From: Thermococcus sp. SY098
Lineage (GTDB): Archaea; Methanobacteriota_B; Thermococci; Thermococcales; Thermococcaceae
DNA: 64,000 nt
Direction of reading: 5' to 3'
Assembly: GCF_035621495.1 (NCBI RefSeq)
Contig: NZ_CP141821.1
Coordinates: 772,760 to 836,759 of the forward strand
Shown: positions 26,015 to 34,322 of the stretch, piece after piece
How positions within the stretch are numbered: position 1 is the stretch's first letter
Layout: every line of letters starts with the position of its first letter
The notes under the pieces: model-generated
What the model saw: the letters and a program-made list of their open reading frames with translations, nothing else
The model's database searches: none
What the model was told of the DNA's origin: nothing
Program-made: the position numbers and the translations under genes

Positions 26015-26635
26015 GTGGAATTCCTCAAACTCTACTACGATGAAGCCCTCAAAGTTTTTTATGAAGCTGGCGGGAGTGAAGAGGAGCTTTACTGGCTCGT
26101 CAGCAGTATGTTAGTTAGATATCCAGCATACAGAGATGAGCTTAAGGTTAGGAGAAAATTGACGGATTGGATAGTCCAAGAGGTTAAAGGGAAAATTCTT
26201 GACGTCGGTTGTGGTCTTGGGATTTTGACGTTCAGGATAGCACTTAAAGAGGAAGTTGAAAAAGTTATGGGTATTGATAAGAGTCAGGAATTAGTAGATT
26301 TCTGCAACCGTTTGAGAGACAGAATCACCAGGAAAGCTGAGTTTTTATATGGCGATTTCTTAGAGGTTAAGCTCGGAGAAGAATTTGACTTCATTGTTTT
26401 TCTCTACACGCTTCACGACTATGAGCCAAAGCCTTTTCTGGAGAAAGCGCTTGAAATATTGAGTCAAGATGGAAAGATTATTATCGGCGATTTTGACATA
26501 GATGGACTTAGAGAAAAAATCAGAACATTTGCACAAAAGAATGAACTGAAAATCGCTAAGGATATCACCGTTGGAAAGACAAAGACGCATGGAGAGTTTT
26601 ATGAAGCATTTTTAATGGTCATTGAAGGTGGTTGA
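26015..26635 (+). CDS. Class I SAM-dependent methyltransferase
   Basis: 206 residues. The SAM motif is KILDVGCGLGILTFRIALK, the acidic strand is VMGIDKSQELVDFCNRL, and motif IV is DFIVFLYTLHDYEPKPFLEKA, followed by IIIGDFDIDGL. The N-terminal 55 residues are helical. Substrate unknown. The start is GTG with GAGGTG 7 bases upstream. A broken gene begins 1 base after the stop and was probably its operon partner. Confidence 0.86.
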   Translation: MEFLKLYYDEALKVFYEAGGSEEELYWLVSSMLVRYPAYRDELKVRRKLTDWIVQEVKGKILDVGCGLGILTFRIALKEEVEKVMGIDKSQELVDFCNRLRDRITRKAEFLYGDFLEVKLGEEFDFIVFLYTLHDYEPKPFLEKALEILSQDGKIIIGDFDIDGLREKIRTFAQKNELKIAKDITVGKTKTHGEFYEAFLMVIEGG

Positions 26636-26636
26636 G

Positions 26637-26937
26637 ATGTGGCTCGGAAAAGGTCGTGAAATAATAAACCCACAGGAGGCAAAACTGAAAAAGAACCTTA
26701 CGAGAAGTATTTAATAGTCTTCACAGATATCGCCGCAAATTATGCCAAGCAATTGCTGAATGATGCGGAACTTAAAGAAGAGTGCACTTATGTTCGTCGA
26801 GCTTTTGTCGGTGAGTACAAAGGGAAGAAAATCTATGTCCTAAATCCCTACTTTGGGTCGGATTCGGAAATAGAAAACTAAAAAGAGCTGAAAGACTCTT
26901 AGTCAAAGCTGCTTTGGAGACATTGATATCATTTTGA
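26637..26937 (+). pseudogene. Broken small gene (two frameshifts), downstream of a methyltransferase
   Basis: An ATG 1 base after the preceding stop opens MWLGKGREIINPQEAK, which then stops at 26714. After a run of A (26681-26684) another frame continues plausibly (TEKEPYEKYLIVFTDIAANY ... EYKGKKIYVLNPYF) to 26881. The third frame continues KLKRAERLLVKAALETLISF to a TGA at 26935-26937. Together they give one coherent protein of about 100 residues if two small indels are undone. The family is not recognised. Codon choice and amino acids look native, so the decay is recent or an assembly artefact. Confidence 0.65.
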
Positions 26938-27036
26938 AATATTGGGTTAAATTTCTTCGAATTTTCGTTCATTTCAATTTCCATCTTCAAAAAACTAATA
27001 AATCAAAAGATAAGACAGAATATAAGGGTGGTATTC

Positions 27037-27711
27037 GTGGATAATGGCGTGGAAAACCTTATCAGGCTTTGGGAGTCCCTTGCCCCAGGAGAGAGCATTT
27101 TGGCTGAATATGATTCTCTGGTGCTTCCTTACAAAGGATTTCACTATCTAATCAGCTGGGCTGAGAAAAGAGGACACTCAATAATGATTATTGATGTCCT
27201 TGATACGTTATATCTCTACAAAACCCAGCTCAAGCTTGCCGGAGTTGACACCGGCATCATTGACAACGCATCAGTGGTTAAAATTGGGGGCAGGCTCAAC
27301 GTTGGAAACGTGTTGAAAAGGCTTCCAGCAAATGATATCCCCAAACTCCTCAAAGATTTTGAGGGATTTTACAGTGAATACCTCCGGAAAGTTCAAAATC
27401 AATCTGGTATAGTTATAGTATTGGGGCTCTCAAAACTTCTGCTTCTTGCAGAATCCAAGTTTGAGGGGCTCATGGTAATTGATCTCTTAATCAAATACAC
27501 GGGAGCCATAAATAGAATAGCGTTTTATTTTGTAAATGTTGATGTGCTGGAGAACAGCTCCCGCTATTTAATTCCGCTTTTAGAGGAACTTGCAACCACC
27601 GTGATAAGGGTGGAAAGAGCAAGAAAAGAGGAGGATATAGAACCTTATGTCTATGTTACCGTTGCAAAGGCTATTAATGCGGAGCTTGAAGGGTTTAAGA
27701 TTAAGCTTTAA
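27037..27711 (+). CDS. DUF257 family protein (Thermococcales-specific, RecA/KaiC-like fold)
   Basis: 224 residues. The opening NLIRLWESLAPGESILAEYD, the HSIMIIDVLDTLYLYKTQLK strand-helix, and the IVIVLGLSKLLLL segment follow the DUF257 pattern. The fold is thought to be a RecA/KaiC-like core that has lost its Walker A loop. GTG at 27037 is chosen over GTG at 27028, because GGTGG then lies 5 bases before it. A related protein is encoded at 34312-35070, and a similar one follows the KaiC gene at 60486. Function unknown. Confidence 0.75.
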   Translation: MDNGVENLIRLWESLAPGESILAEYDSLVLPYKGFHYLISWAEKRGHSIMIIDVLDTLYLYKTQLKLAGVDTGIIDNASVVKIGGRLNVGNVLKRLPANDIPKLLKDFEGFYSEYLRKVQNQSGIVIVLGLSKLLLLAESKFEGLMVIDLLIKYTGAINRIAFYFVNVDVLENSSRYLIPLLEELATTVIRVERARKEEDIEPYVYVTVAKAINAELEGFKIKL

Positions 27712-27727
27712 ATTTTCTTTTAAACTT

Positions 27728-28846
27728 CTATTCTTCCCTACTTAGAGAGACTTTAACCAGAACAAAACAGAAGAAGTTTGTAATAGCTTTAAATACAAAA
27801 GGCACTCCAGCTCCAGAGCCCAGTAAAAACCCACCAAAAGCTGGTGCCGGAATTGAAATTAGTGTTGTCATTGCATTGATGGTTCCAAATGCTGACGCCC
27901 TCATATCTTTGAAGTATTTTTCAATTATCAATGGGAGAGCAGCAAAGCCAACCATTCCAAAAGCTTTCCATGCTAAATAAGCCAAAACAAGAATCCAGCC
28001 TTTTCCAAGTGAAAATGCCAAAAGAGATGTTGCAACAACCAAATAGCTCAAACTCAAAGCATTGACAGGTTCAAATCTGTCCACAAAAATACCAGCAAAG
28101 GTTCCTCCAAATGCTATTACCAGCGTTTGAGCTGAAATTAGGAATCCGTAATCAAGGACAGAATATCCAAGTTCTCTCAGGTAAAGCGGGACAATCCATT
28201 GCACTGCTTCGGTGGAGAATGCATTAAGGGAGTATAAGAAGAGTAAAGCTGTGAAAGATTTTGATCTTAAAAGGTTAAAGTTAAATGAATTTTGAACTCG
28301 TTGTCTCTTGGTGTCTTCCAAAAATACCAGCAAAAGGAGAGAAATTAACAAACCAAGAAAGCCCATGAAGACAGCAACATCGTATTTACCCATCTCATAG
28401 AGCTTGGCACCTGCTGGAGCCGTCAATGCTGGAGGAATGGAAGGCAATACTCTTTGAACGAGCATATAAGTTAAGCCTTTTCTCCTTTGAGCTTGCTCCA
28501 CTATGAAGAGAGACTTTGCTGGTATGCCAATACCAGAGCCAAGACTCATAAGCGGATAAACCAAAGACACAAGGAGGGTATTATGGAGTAGAATTAATAG
28601 TGGGGGAAAAGCATAAATGCCATATCCTATGAGCAAAGTTCGTTTATATCCGAGTATGTCAGCTATTTTACCTCCAATAATGTTCCCAAAGGCTCTCATC
28701 AAAAGTGCAAGGGTAAAAATTAAGCCTATTTGAGTTTTGCTAATTCCCAAATCGAGAAGAAAGTACTGGATGTACATAATCCAGAGCGCATTCGAGAAAA
28801 CTAATATTATGTTTGAAAGCGTAATTAAGGAGAGATTTCTGTTCAT
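27728..28846 (-). CDS. MFS transporter
   Basis: 372 residues with about twelve membrane helices. The loop GGKIADILGYKRTLLIGYG between helices 2 and 3 and FAGIFVDRFEPVNALSL in the second half are typical MFS motif A forms. A charged central loop (FLEDTKRQRVQNSFNFNLLR) separates the halves. AGGAGAG precedes the ATG. Substrate unknown. Confidence 0.82.
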   Translation of the reverse strand: MNRNLSLITLSNIILVFSNALWIMYIQYFLLDLGISKTQIGLIFTLALLMRAFGNIIGGKIADILGYKRTLLIGYGIYAFPPLLILLHNTLLVSLVYPLMSLGSGIGIPAKSLFIVEQAQRRKGLTYMLVQRVLPSIPPALTAPAGAKLYEMGKYDVAVFMGFLGLLISLLLLVFLEDTKRQRVQNSFNFNLLRSKSFTALLFLYSLNAFSTEAVQWIVPLYLRELGYSVLDYGFLISAQTLVIAFGGTFAGIFVDRFEPVNALSLSYLVVATSLLAFSLGKGWILVLAYLAWKAFGMVGFAALPLIIEKYFKDMRASAFGTINAMTTLISIPAPAFGGFLLGSGAGVPFVFKAITNFFCFVLVKVSLSREE

Positions 28847-28947
28847 TTTGCTCTCCTTTAGAGAGTTTTAAACACTTTGCTATTTTATTTTTTCTTTTGA
28901 AAGTCTTACCCTTTATGGAAAGGAAGTCAGAAAAAACTTAAAATCAA

Positions 28948-29510
28948 TTAAAACCCATTAAAACTGACAACTTCTTCCAGCTTCTTTCTTTCATATTTCG
29001 GCTTTGGATCTGCAGGATAGCCAACTGGAAGGATTACTTGAAGCTTGTATTCTTTGGGAGCATTGAGTAGCTTTTCCACAGCTCTTGGATTTGGCGGTGT
29101 GTATGTCACAGTTCCCAAACCAAGTTCTTCCAGTGCAAGAAGGAGGTAACCCACAGCAATCCACGTTGAGTGCAGCCAATACGGGGCTTTGGTATAACCG
29201 AAGACGAGGATAAGATAAGGCGCTTCACTTAAAAAGGCTTTTCTGGTGAGAATCCCTTCTCTTTAAGCCACTCTCCAAGCTTTCCGCTTACTTTTTCATA
29301 GAACTTCTTCTCTTCAATCTCACATACTTCTCTAACCCTCTCCTTAATCCAAAGATCATCTACAATTACAAAATGCCACGGCTGGGCATTCATACCAGAT
29401 GGGGCCTCTTTTGCAGCCTCTATTGCCTTCAAGATATCTTCAAAAGGAGGTTTCTCTGGGAGGAACTTTCTTACAGTCTTTCTTCTTCTTGCAAGCTCCA
29501 AAACTTTCAT
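28948..29510 (-). pseudogene. Nitroreductase-family gene disrupted by a frameshift
   Basis: The 5' part (to 29229) reads ELARRRKTVRKFLPEKPPFE and APSGMNAQPWHFVIVDD, the FMN-binding start of nitroreductases, but stops after FSPEKPF. The next frame continues LSEAPYLILVFGYTKAPYW and then GYLLLALEELGLGTVTYTPP, PKEYKLQVILPVGYPADPKP and KKLEEVVSFNGF, the normal nitroreductase second half, ending at 28948. One extra T in the T5 run of the coding strand (plus A run near 29231-29235) would restore a protein of about 187 residues. Homopolymer location suggests either slippage mutation or a sequencing error. Confidence 0.85.
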
Positions 29511-29615
29511 CCAATCACCATAAGTTCCTCAATAACTCAAAGATAAAACAATAACGGTAATGTCATGCTTCAAGTAGCTATTGAAAATAATTAAGTTAAG
29601 AAAGAGAAGCAACGA

Positions 29616-30368
29616 TCATCCAATGTGTCCCATTTCCATTGGTGTATTTATTATCTGCTCATACTGATCCTGAGGCAGCACCTGAGGCTGGTATGCTATG
29701 CCATAGTTCTCAAGGGTTCTGACGAATGCCCTGAGGTGATTTCTTGAGCCCATCATGAGGTTCTCATAAACGAACTTTATATCTTCGTTGTCGCTCTTTG
29801 CGAGCCATTCTTCAAGGTCTTTAATGTCCACTTCCTCTATAAGGGCTCCAACTTTTAGGGCATCCTCAACACTTTTGCTCCCCTCAGCGACGAGCTTGTC
29901 ATAAAGGGCTTGAATCTCTGGATTTGTAAACTCGCCGATGCCGTTGTCTCCAACGGGGTCAGTTAGATTATACTTCTCGATCAAAGCCAGCACCATGTCC
30001 ATATGCGTCTGCTCGCTCCTTGTGGCGATGTTGTAAAATATCTGCAATCCCCACTTTTCATAAAGCGTCAAGTAAACGTCCCTTGCAAGCTTCTCCTCCT
30101 CACGCATCCAGAGGATTCCATCAATCTCATCTTGCGTAAGCTCTTCAACCGGATATGAACTAACCAGATCAGCAACTGCTTGATAGCCTGCAGGTGTTGT
30201 AACCGCTCCGCCTCCAGCACCAGCATTTTCAAGATTTGTCGGTTGCTGAGTTGCAGTTTTGGTGACCGTTATTGTCTGAGTGATTGTTTCTGTGGTGGTT
30301 AAACAGCCAGCCGCTATTGTAAGCAGCATAACTCCAACCAGCATCAGACCAAACAATTTCTTTTTCAT
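29616..30368 (-). CDS. DUF2202 ferritin-like lipoprotein
   Basis: 250 residues. The lipobox IAAGC puts the anchoring Cys at residue 22, followed by a Thr-rich linker. The C-terminal 170 residues are the helical DUF2202 domain with putative di-iron ligands in EEKLARDVYLTLYEKWG, ATRSEQTHMDMVLALIEKYN, EEVDIKDLEEWL and ENLMMGSRNHLRAFVRTLE. It may handle oxygen or metal at the outer membrane face. ATG at 30368 is used because GGAGGT lies 7 bases upstream. A close paralogue is encoded at 33035-33757. Confidence 0.88.
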   Translation of the reverse strand: MKKKLFGLMLVGVMLLTIAAGCLTTTETITQTITVTKTATQQPTNLENAGAGGGAVTTPAGYQAVADLVSSYPVEELTQDEIDGILWMREEEKLARDVYLTLYEKWGLQIFYNIATRSEQTHMDMVLALIEKYNLTDPVGDNGIGEFTNPEIQALYDKLVAEGSKSVEDALKVGALIEEVDIKDLEEWLAKSDNEDIKFVYENLMMGSRNHLRAFVRTLENYGIAYQPQVLPQDQYEQIINTPMEMGHIG

Positions 30369-30384
30369 GTTCACGACCTCCATC

Positions 30385-30428
30385 CATATGTAACTTTAAT
30401 ATTACATATGTAGTTCGACTTTATAAAT
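30385..30428 (-). promoter_or_regulatory. Promoter with 26-bp inverted repeat before the DUF2202 gene
   Basis: The inverted repeat CATATGTAA-(8 nt)-TTACATATG spans 30385-30410 and has perfect 9-bp arms. On the minus strand the TATA box TTTATAAAG lies just upstream at 30427-30419. The expected transcription start falls inside the repeat, so a dimeric repressor bound there would block transcription of the DUF2202 gene. The repeat ends 76 bases before the plus-strand gene at 30487, so it might also affect that gene. Confidence 0.6.
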
Positions 30429-30486
30429 CTTTTGGTTCACAGAATTAGACAATATCCTTATATTCTCAAACATAGAAGGTTTAGCT

Positions 30487-31176
30487 ATGAAAGCTGGTAC
30501 CAAAATCGCCTTGATATTCATTGTTCTTGCAAATATAATGAAAAAGTCGCCTGTGTACCTTCTTCTCTATCTTTTTGCTTTTGCAATATTGTCTCAAAGA
30601 GCCTGGAAATCTCTTCCTAAACTTCTTCTCTGGGCGTTAATAGTTGGGTTTTCAGCTGAAATTGTCGGCACACATGCATGCTTACCTTTCGGATGCTATG
30701 AATACGTAAATTTGAGACCCCAAGTTTTTGGTGTTGGGTTGTTTGTCCCCTTTGCGTGGGGAATTTTTGGAGCAGTTGCATATCTAACAGCAAGCTATTT
30801 CTTCAGGAACTGGAGTAAGAGACTCCTTTTTGCTGCTCTTCTGATGGTCATTATTGATCTCTCTGTTGACCCAATAATGACCTCTTGGAAAGCCTGGATC
30901 TGGAAGAGAACAACAGCCATAAACTGGTTCGGAATCCCGTGGACAAATTATCTGGGCTGGTTTGTGGTATCATTGATGTTTTTCTACCTGTATGAACGTT
31001 TTTCAAGGGTTGAAGTTGAGGATGCGCTTTTAAAGCTCGGCCCTCCGATTTATCTTCTGGAAATGTTAACATTCATGATTTATGCCCCACAGAGCGTAAG
31101 GTTTCCTACAGAAATTGCATTTTTGATCTCTTTAGCTGTGATTCTTCCGCTGTATTTATGGAGGCGAATGAAATGA
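30487..31176 (+). CDS. Carotenoid-biosynthesis-type membrane protein (PF04240/CruF-like)
   Basis: 229 residues with about seven membrane segments. The motifs GFSAEIVGTHACLPFGCYEY, VGLFVPFAWGIFG, VIIDLSVDPIMT and GIPWTNYLGWFVVS match the PF04240 family, known from CruF and haloarchaeal bisanhydrobacterioruberin hydratases. Thermococcales are not known for carotenoids and no other carotenoid gene is visible here. It may have another isoprenoid substrate. It ends in an ATGA overlap with the nitrilase-family gene. Confidence 0.78.
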   Translation: MKAGTKIALIFIVLANIMKKSPVYLLLYLFAFAILSQRAWKSLPKLLLWALIVGFSAEIVGTHACLPFGCYEYVNLRPQVFGVGLFVPFAWGIFGAVAYLTASYFFRNWSKRLLFAALLMVIIDLSVDPIMTSWKAWIWKRTTAINWFGIPWTNYLGWFVVSLMFFYLYERFSRVEVEDALLKLGPPIYLLEMLTFMIYAPQSVRFPTEIAFLISLAVILPLYLWRRMK

Positions 31177-31850
31177 GGGTGGCTCTAATTCCAATGAAAG
31201 TTGAAGCTGGGAACTTTGATGCCAACTGGAAGGAGTTTAAAAGGAGGTTCGAGAAGGCGCTGGAGCACAGCCCTGACATCATGGTTTTCCCAGAGTACTG
31301 CCTCACAGGCTTTGATGAGTGGGACTTCAGCGGAGCAGAGCTCTATGATGAGATTGTAGACAGGGTGAGCGCACTTGCAAAGGAGAACTCTGTCTATGTA
31401 ATACTCGGTCTTCTTGAGCCATACAAGCGTTGCGTTTACAACTCTGCGCTGCTCTTCAACCGAGAAGGTGAGGTTATCTTAAAGCATCGCAAGTTTCAGG
31501 AGCCAATGAAGTTCTGCACTGGCAACACAGTAAGGACCGCAAGAACAGAGTTTGGTAAGGTGGCAATAATAATCTGCGGCGACCTCTACAATAAGAGAAT
31601 AGCCAAGTGGATCAAACGCAAAAAACCCGACTATATATTTGTACCAATGGACCGCTCTCCATGGGGCAATTTTAATTTAGAAGAAGAGATTGAGTGCATG
31701 AGCAGAAGGGTTAAGCTATTAGGAGCCAAGACTTTTATAGTTAACTCATACGGCCACTGGGGCAGCTTCGGCGGCACATGGATCTTTGATGAAAATGGAA
31801 AGCTTCTGACATCATCCAAGGGGAAAGAAATTCTGGTGGTAAAAATTTGA
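31173..31850 (+). CDS. Carbon-nitrogen hydrolase (nitrilase superfamily)
   Basis: 225 residues. The Glu-Lys-Cys triad is present: FPEYCLTGFDEW, LKHRKFQEP and AIIICGDLYNKRIAK. The C-terminal motif NSYGHWGSFGGTWIFDENGK is typical. It probably hydrolyses an amide or an omega-amino compound; the exact substrate is unknown. ATG at 31173 is preferred over 31158, because GGAGGCGA lies 5 bases upstream and the start then overlaps the stop of the CruF-like gene. Confidence 0.88.
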   Translation: MRVALIPMKVEAGNFDANWKEFKRRFEKALEHSPDIMVFPEYCLTGFDEWDFSGAELYDEIVDRVSALAKENSVYVILGLLEPYKRCVYNSALLFNREGEVILKHRKFQEPMKFCTGNTVRTARTEFGKVAIIICGDLYNKRIAKWIKRKKPDYIFVPMDRSPWGNFNLEEEIECMSRRVKLLGAKTFIVNSYGHWGSFGGTWIFDENGKLLTSSKGKEILVVKI

Positions 31851-31935
31851 TTCCATTTAGGGTTCTATTTTCAATCAATATTGGTTGGAGACATAACCTA
31901 AAAGTTTAAAATTTTCAATTTCACACTTCTGTACC

Positions 31936-32730
31936 ATGAAACGGGGAATAGTTGTAGCATGGATACTGTTCATAGTGTTTGCTTCAATGCCGTTTATCGT
32001 AAACTGGTCACTGAAAAAAAGCAGTGAAGTTTCTCCCGTTCCGAAAGCACCTTCAGAAAACATCACAGTAGGGGGTGTCATTTATGTGGGCTATGTTACA
32101 TCGCATACTGGCTCGGATATGCTCTGCGTTGTTCCGGGTGAAGCCTATGTTCCAAATGCTGGTAAAGAGGTCACCCTAAATGTCACCGTAAAGTTCAAGC
32201 ATGCCCAGCCGTGCCCATATTCAGACTGGAAGATAGTGGCTGAAAACTTGAAGAATGTTGAAATCGTCAAAGAAACCAAGACGGAACTTAAAGATCCTTA
32301 CACCGCTTTCAAACAGTACATTGTAAAAGTCCTTGGCAACGGAAGCATTGACATTGTCTTCAAATACGGAACCGGGTGTCCATACGGAACGGAAGAGAGG
32401 GTAACAGTGAAGTTCTACATTGGTACACCTCCAGAAAATGTTAATGTAAGTACCTCAAATCCTGAAGAACTGCTTGCAACAAATGTCTTTAATATAACGG
32501 GGATTGTAAAGGAAATTAACCTTAATGGTAAATACGTGGTTGTTGGCAATACAACCGTCTACATAAAAGGCAGATGGCACGATGAATACGGAGAGGAGTA
32601 TCAATGGAAAGTTATGCTCGGAGAAGTTCTAAAGGTCGGAGAAAATGTCAAAATAGTCGCAACTGAAGAGAATGGCAAACTCGTTGCCAGCGAAATCATC
32701 GTAAATGGACATAAATACACCAAGGGGTGA
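31936..32730 (+). CDS. Membrane-anchored extracellular protein, beta-rich, unknown function
   Basis: 264 residues. An N-terminal anchor (IVVAWILFIVFASMPFIV) is followed by a beta-rich external region with cysteines in MLCVVPGE, HAQPCPYSDW and GTGCPYGTEE, and several N-glycosylation sequons. The last 70 residues (NITGIVKEINLNGKYVVVGN onward, ENVKIVATEENGKLVASEII) look like an OB-type domain. Five bases later a DUF4405 gene begins, so the two may form a membrane complex. No family recognised. Confidence 0.7.
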   Translation: MKRGIVVAWILFIVFASMPFIVNWSLKKSSEVSPVPKAPSENITVGGVIYVGYVTSHTGSDMLCVVPGEAYVPNAGKEVTLNVTVKFKHAQPCPYSDWKIVAENLKNVEIVKETKTELKDPYTAFKQYIVKVLGNGSIDIVFKYGTGCPYGTEERVTVKFYIGTPPENVNVSTSNPEELLATNVFNITGIVKEINLNGKYVVVGNTTVYIKGRWHDEYGEEYQWKVMLGEVLKVGENVKIVATEENGKLVASEIIVNGHKYTKG

Positions 32731-32734
32731 TGAT

Positions 32735-32968
32735 ATGAGGATGTGGGTCTCTCTTGCGCTTTTCGTTACATGGCTCATCACGGGGATAACAGGGGTAATA
32801 CTCCTTGTTGCCCCGCTGGCAGTGCAATATGGAATAAACCTGCCCGTTGATACGGCAGATACAATACATTCTTATGTCGGCTTCATGTTCTTCGGTCTCT
32901 CTTTCGTGCACCTGGCACTTAACTGGGGAGCTATGAAAACCTACTTCCGGAGGATGTTCAAGAAGTAA
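32735..32968 (+). CDS. Small membrane protein, DUF4405-type
   Basis: 77 residues with two membrane helices. WVSLALFVTWLITGITGVILL and HSYVGFMFFGLSFVHLALNW carry two His residues inside or next to the second helix (HSY and VHL), as in DUF4405 proteins related to cytochrome-b-like heme or metal sites. ATG at 32735 has GGTGA 4 bases upstream; the longer frame from 32705 lies in the preceding gene. It is encoded directly after the extracellular OB-type protein. Confidence 0.78.
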   Translation: MRMWVSLALFVTWLITGITGVILLVAPLAVQYGINLPVDTADTIHSYVGFMFFGLSFVHLALNWGAMKTYFRRMFKK

Positions 32969-33034
32969 TTTAATTTCTTTTCAATATTTGTCCATATTCT
33001 GAGAAATCCAAAAAGATTAAATTGAAAGCCAAAA

Positions 33035-33757
33035 TTAGGGTTTTCCACCCATTCCTTGACCCTTTTCCATTGGACTGCTGATTATTTGTTCATATTCATC
33101 CTTCGGCAAAACCTGTGGCTCGTACGTTACTCCTCTGTTCTTCAGTTGACTTACAAATGCCCTGAGGTGATTTCTTGAGCCCATCATAAGGTTCTCATAT
33201 ACTGTTATTATGTCAAGCTTATTCGTTTCCGCGATCCTTTCTTGGAGGTCGATGATATCGACTTCCTCTATTAGGGCACCAACTTTTAGAGCATCAATTT
33301 CGCTCTTCATGCCCTGCTCTATCAGTTTGTTGTATAAGTCTTGGAGCTTTTTATTTTTGAACTCTCCTATCTTTGAATCTGCTGTTGGATCGGGCAAATT
33401 GTACTTCTTAAGCAGCATCCTAACGGACTCAACATGGGTTGTTTCACTTTTGGCAATATTGCTGAATATCTGCAATCCCCACTTTTCGTAGAGTTTAGTG
33501 TAAACATCATGAGCGAGCTTTTCTTCCTCAACCATATACAGAAGACCATCCTTTTCAGCTTCAGTTAGCTCTCCAGCCGGTAAGGACTCAATGTAAGACT
33601 GCAGCTCCTGGGTATTTACATTGCCATTTGTGTCAGCGGTTAAAGGAATTGTATCAGTTACCGTTGCAGTTTCGGTCTTTGTTTCCCCTATACAGCCAGA
33701 AGAGCTCACTACTCCAAGCAAGATCATGATAACAAACAATGCCAGTAGCTTTCTCAT
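33035..33757 (-). CDS. DUF2202 ferritin-like lipoprotein (paralogue)
   Basis: 240 residues. Lipobox SSSGC puts the Cys at 22, followed by a Thr-rich linker and a DUF2202 domain with the same ligand-like segments: EEEKLAHDVYTKLYEKWG, AKSETTHVESVRMLLKKYN, EEVDIIDLQERI and ENLMMGSRNHLRAFVSQLKN. It is a close paralogue of the protein at 29616-30368. The two lie about 2.7 kb apart and bracket the CruF-like, nitrilase, OB-type and DUF4405 genes. ATG at 33757 is preferred; GGGGAT lies upstream. Confidence 0.88.
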   Translation of the reverse strand: MRKLLALFVIMILLGVVSSSGCIGETKTETATVTDTIPLTADTNGNVNTQELQSYIESLPAGELTEAEKDGLLYMVEEEKLAHDVYTKLYEKWGLQIFSNIAKSETTHVESVRMLLKKYNLPDPTADSKIGEFKNKKLQDLYNKLIEQGMKSEIDALKVGALIEEVDIIDLQERIAETNKLDIITVYENLMMGSRNHLRAFVSQLKNRGVTYEPQVLPKDEYEQIISSPMEKGQGMGGKP

Positions 33758-33866
33758 TTTAATCCCCAATTAAGTAAATTATCCCTGGAACTTAAAAGGA
33801 TTTCTTTACTTCCAACAAAAAGTTAAAATTCTGTCTACAAGAGAAGAACACTGAGGGGTGATTCAA

Positions 33867-34322
33867 ATGGTCGTTCCAAAGTTCATAACCGACAAGGTTG
33901 CCTTTTCCCCTATGCCATATCCTGAAGAGATTGCAGAACTTGCAAAGGAGTTCCAAGCCGTTGTGGTGCTTACATACGAATATGAGCTCTACTATGATTT
34001 GAAGGAGTGGGAAAAACATGGGGTGGAAGTCCTTTACAGTCCCATTGAGGATTTCTCAGCTCCTACACTGGAGCAACTGATCAATATCGTCAGATGGATA
34101 GATGAAAAAGCTAAAGATGGAAAGAAAGTCCTGATTCACTGCTTTGGAGGAAGTGGGAGAAGCGGAACAATTGCAGTTGCTTATTTAATGTATTCTCAGG
34201 GTTTGAGCCTGAGAGATGCCCTTACAAGGGTTCGTTCACTTAAGCCCTCAGCAGTCGAAACTTGGAGCCAGATGGACATCCTCAGGAAGTTTGAAAGATA
34301 CCTAAAGGGAGTTACTGGGTAA
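33867..34322 (+). CDS. Dual-specificity/tyrosine phosphatase-like protein
   Basis: 151 residues. The P-loop is VLIHCFGGSGRSGTIAVAYL, i.e. the CX5R(S/T) catalytic signature with HC and R. The general acid Asp is probably in VLYSPIEDFSAPTLEQL. The protein resembles the small archaeal dual-specificity phosphatases. ATG at 33867 has GAGGGGTGAT 6 bases upstream; the GTG at 33858 is too close to that site. The 3' end overlaps the convergent DUF257-like gene by 11 bases. Confidence 0.92.
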   Translation: MVVPKFITDKVAFSPMPYPEEIAELAKEFQAVVVLTYEYELYYDLKEWEKHGVEVLYSPIEDFSAPTLEQLINIVRWIDEKAKDGKKVLIHCFGGSGRSGTIAVAYLMYSQGLSLRDALTRVRSLKPSAVETWSQMDILRKFERYLKGVTG

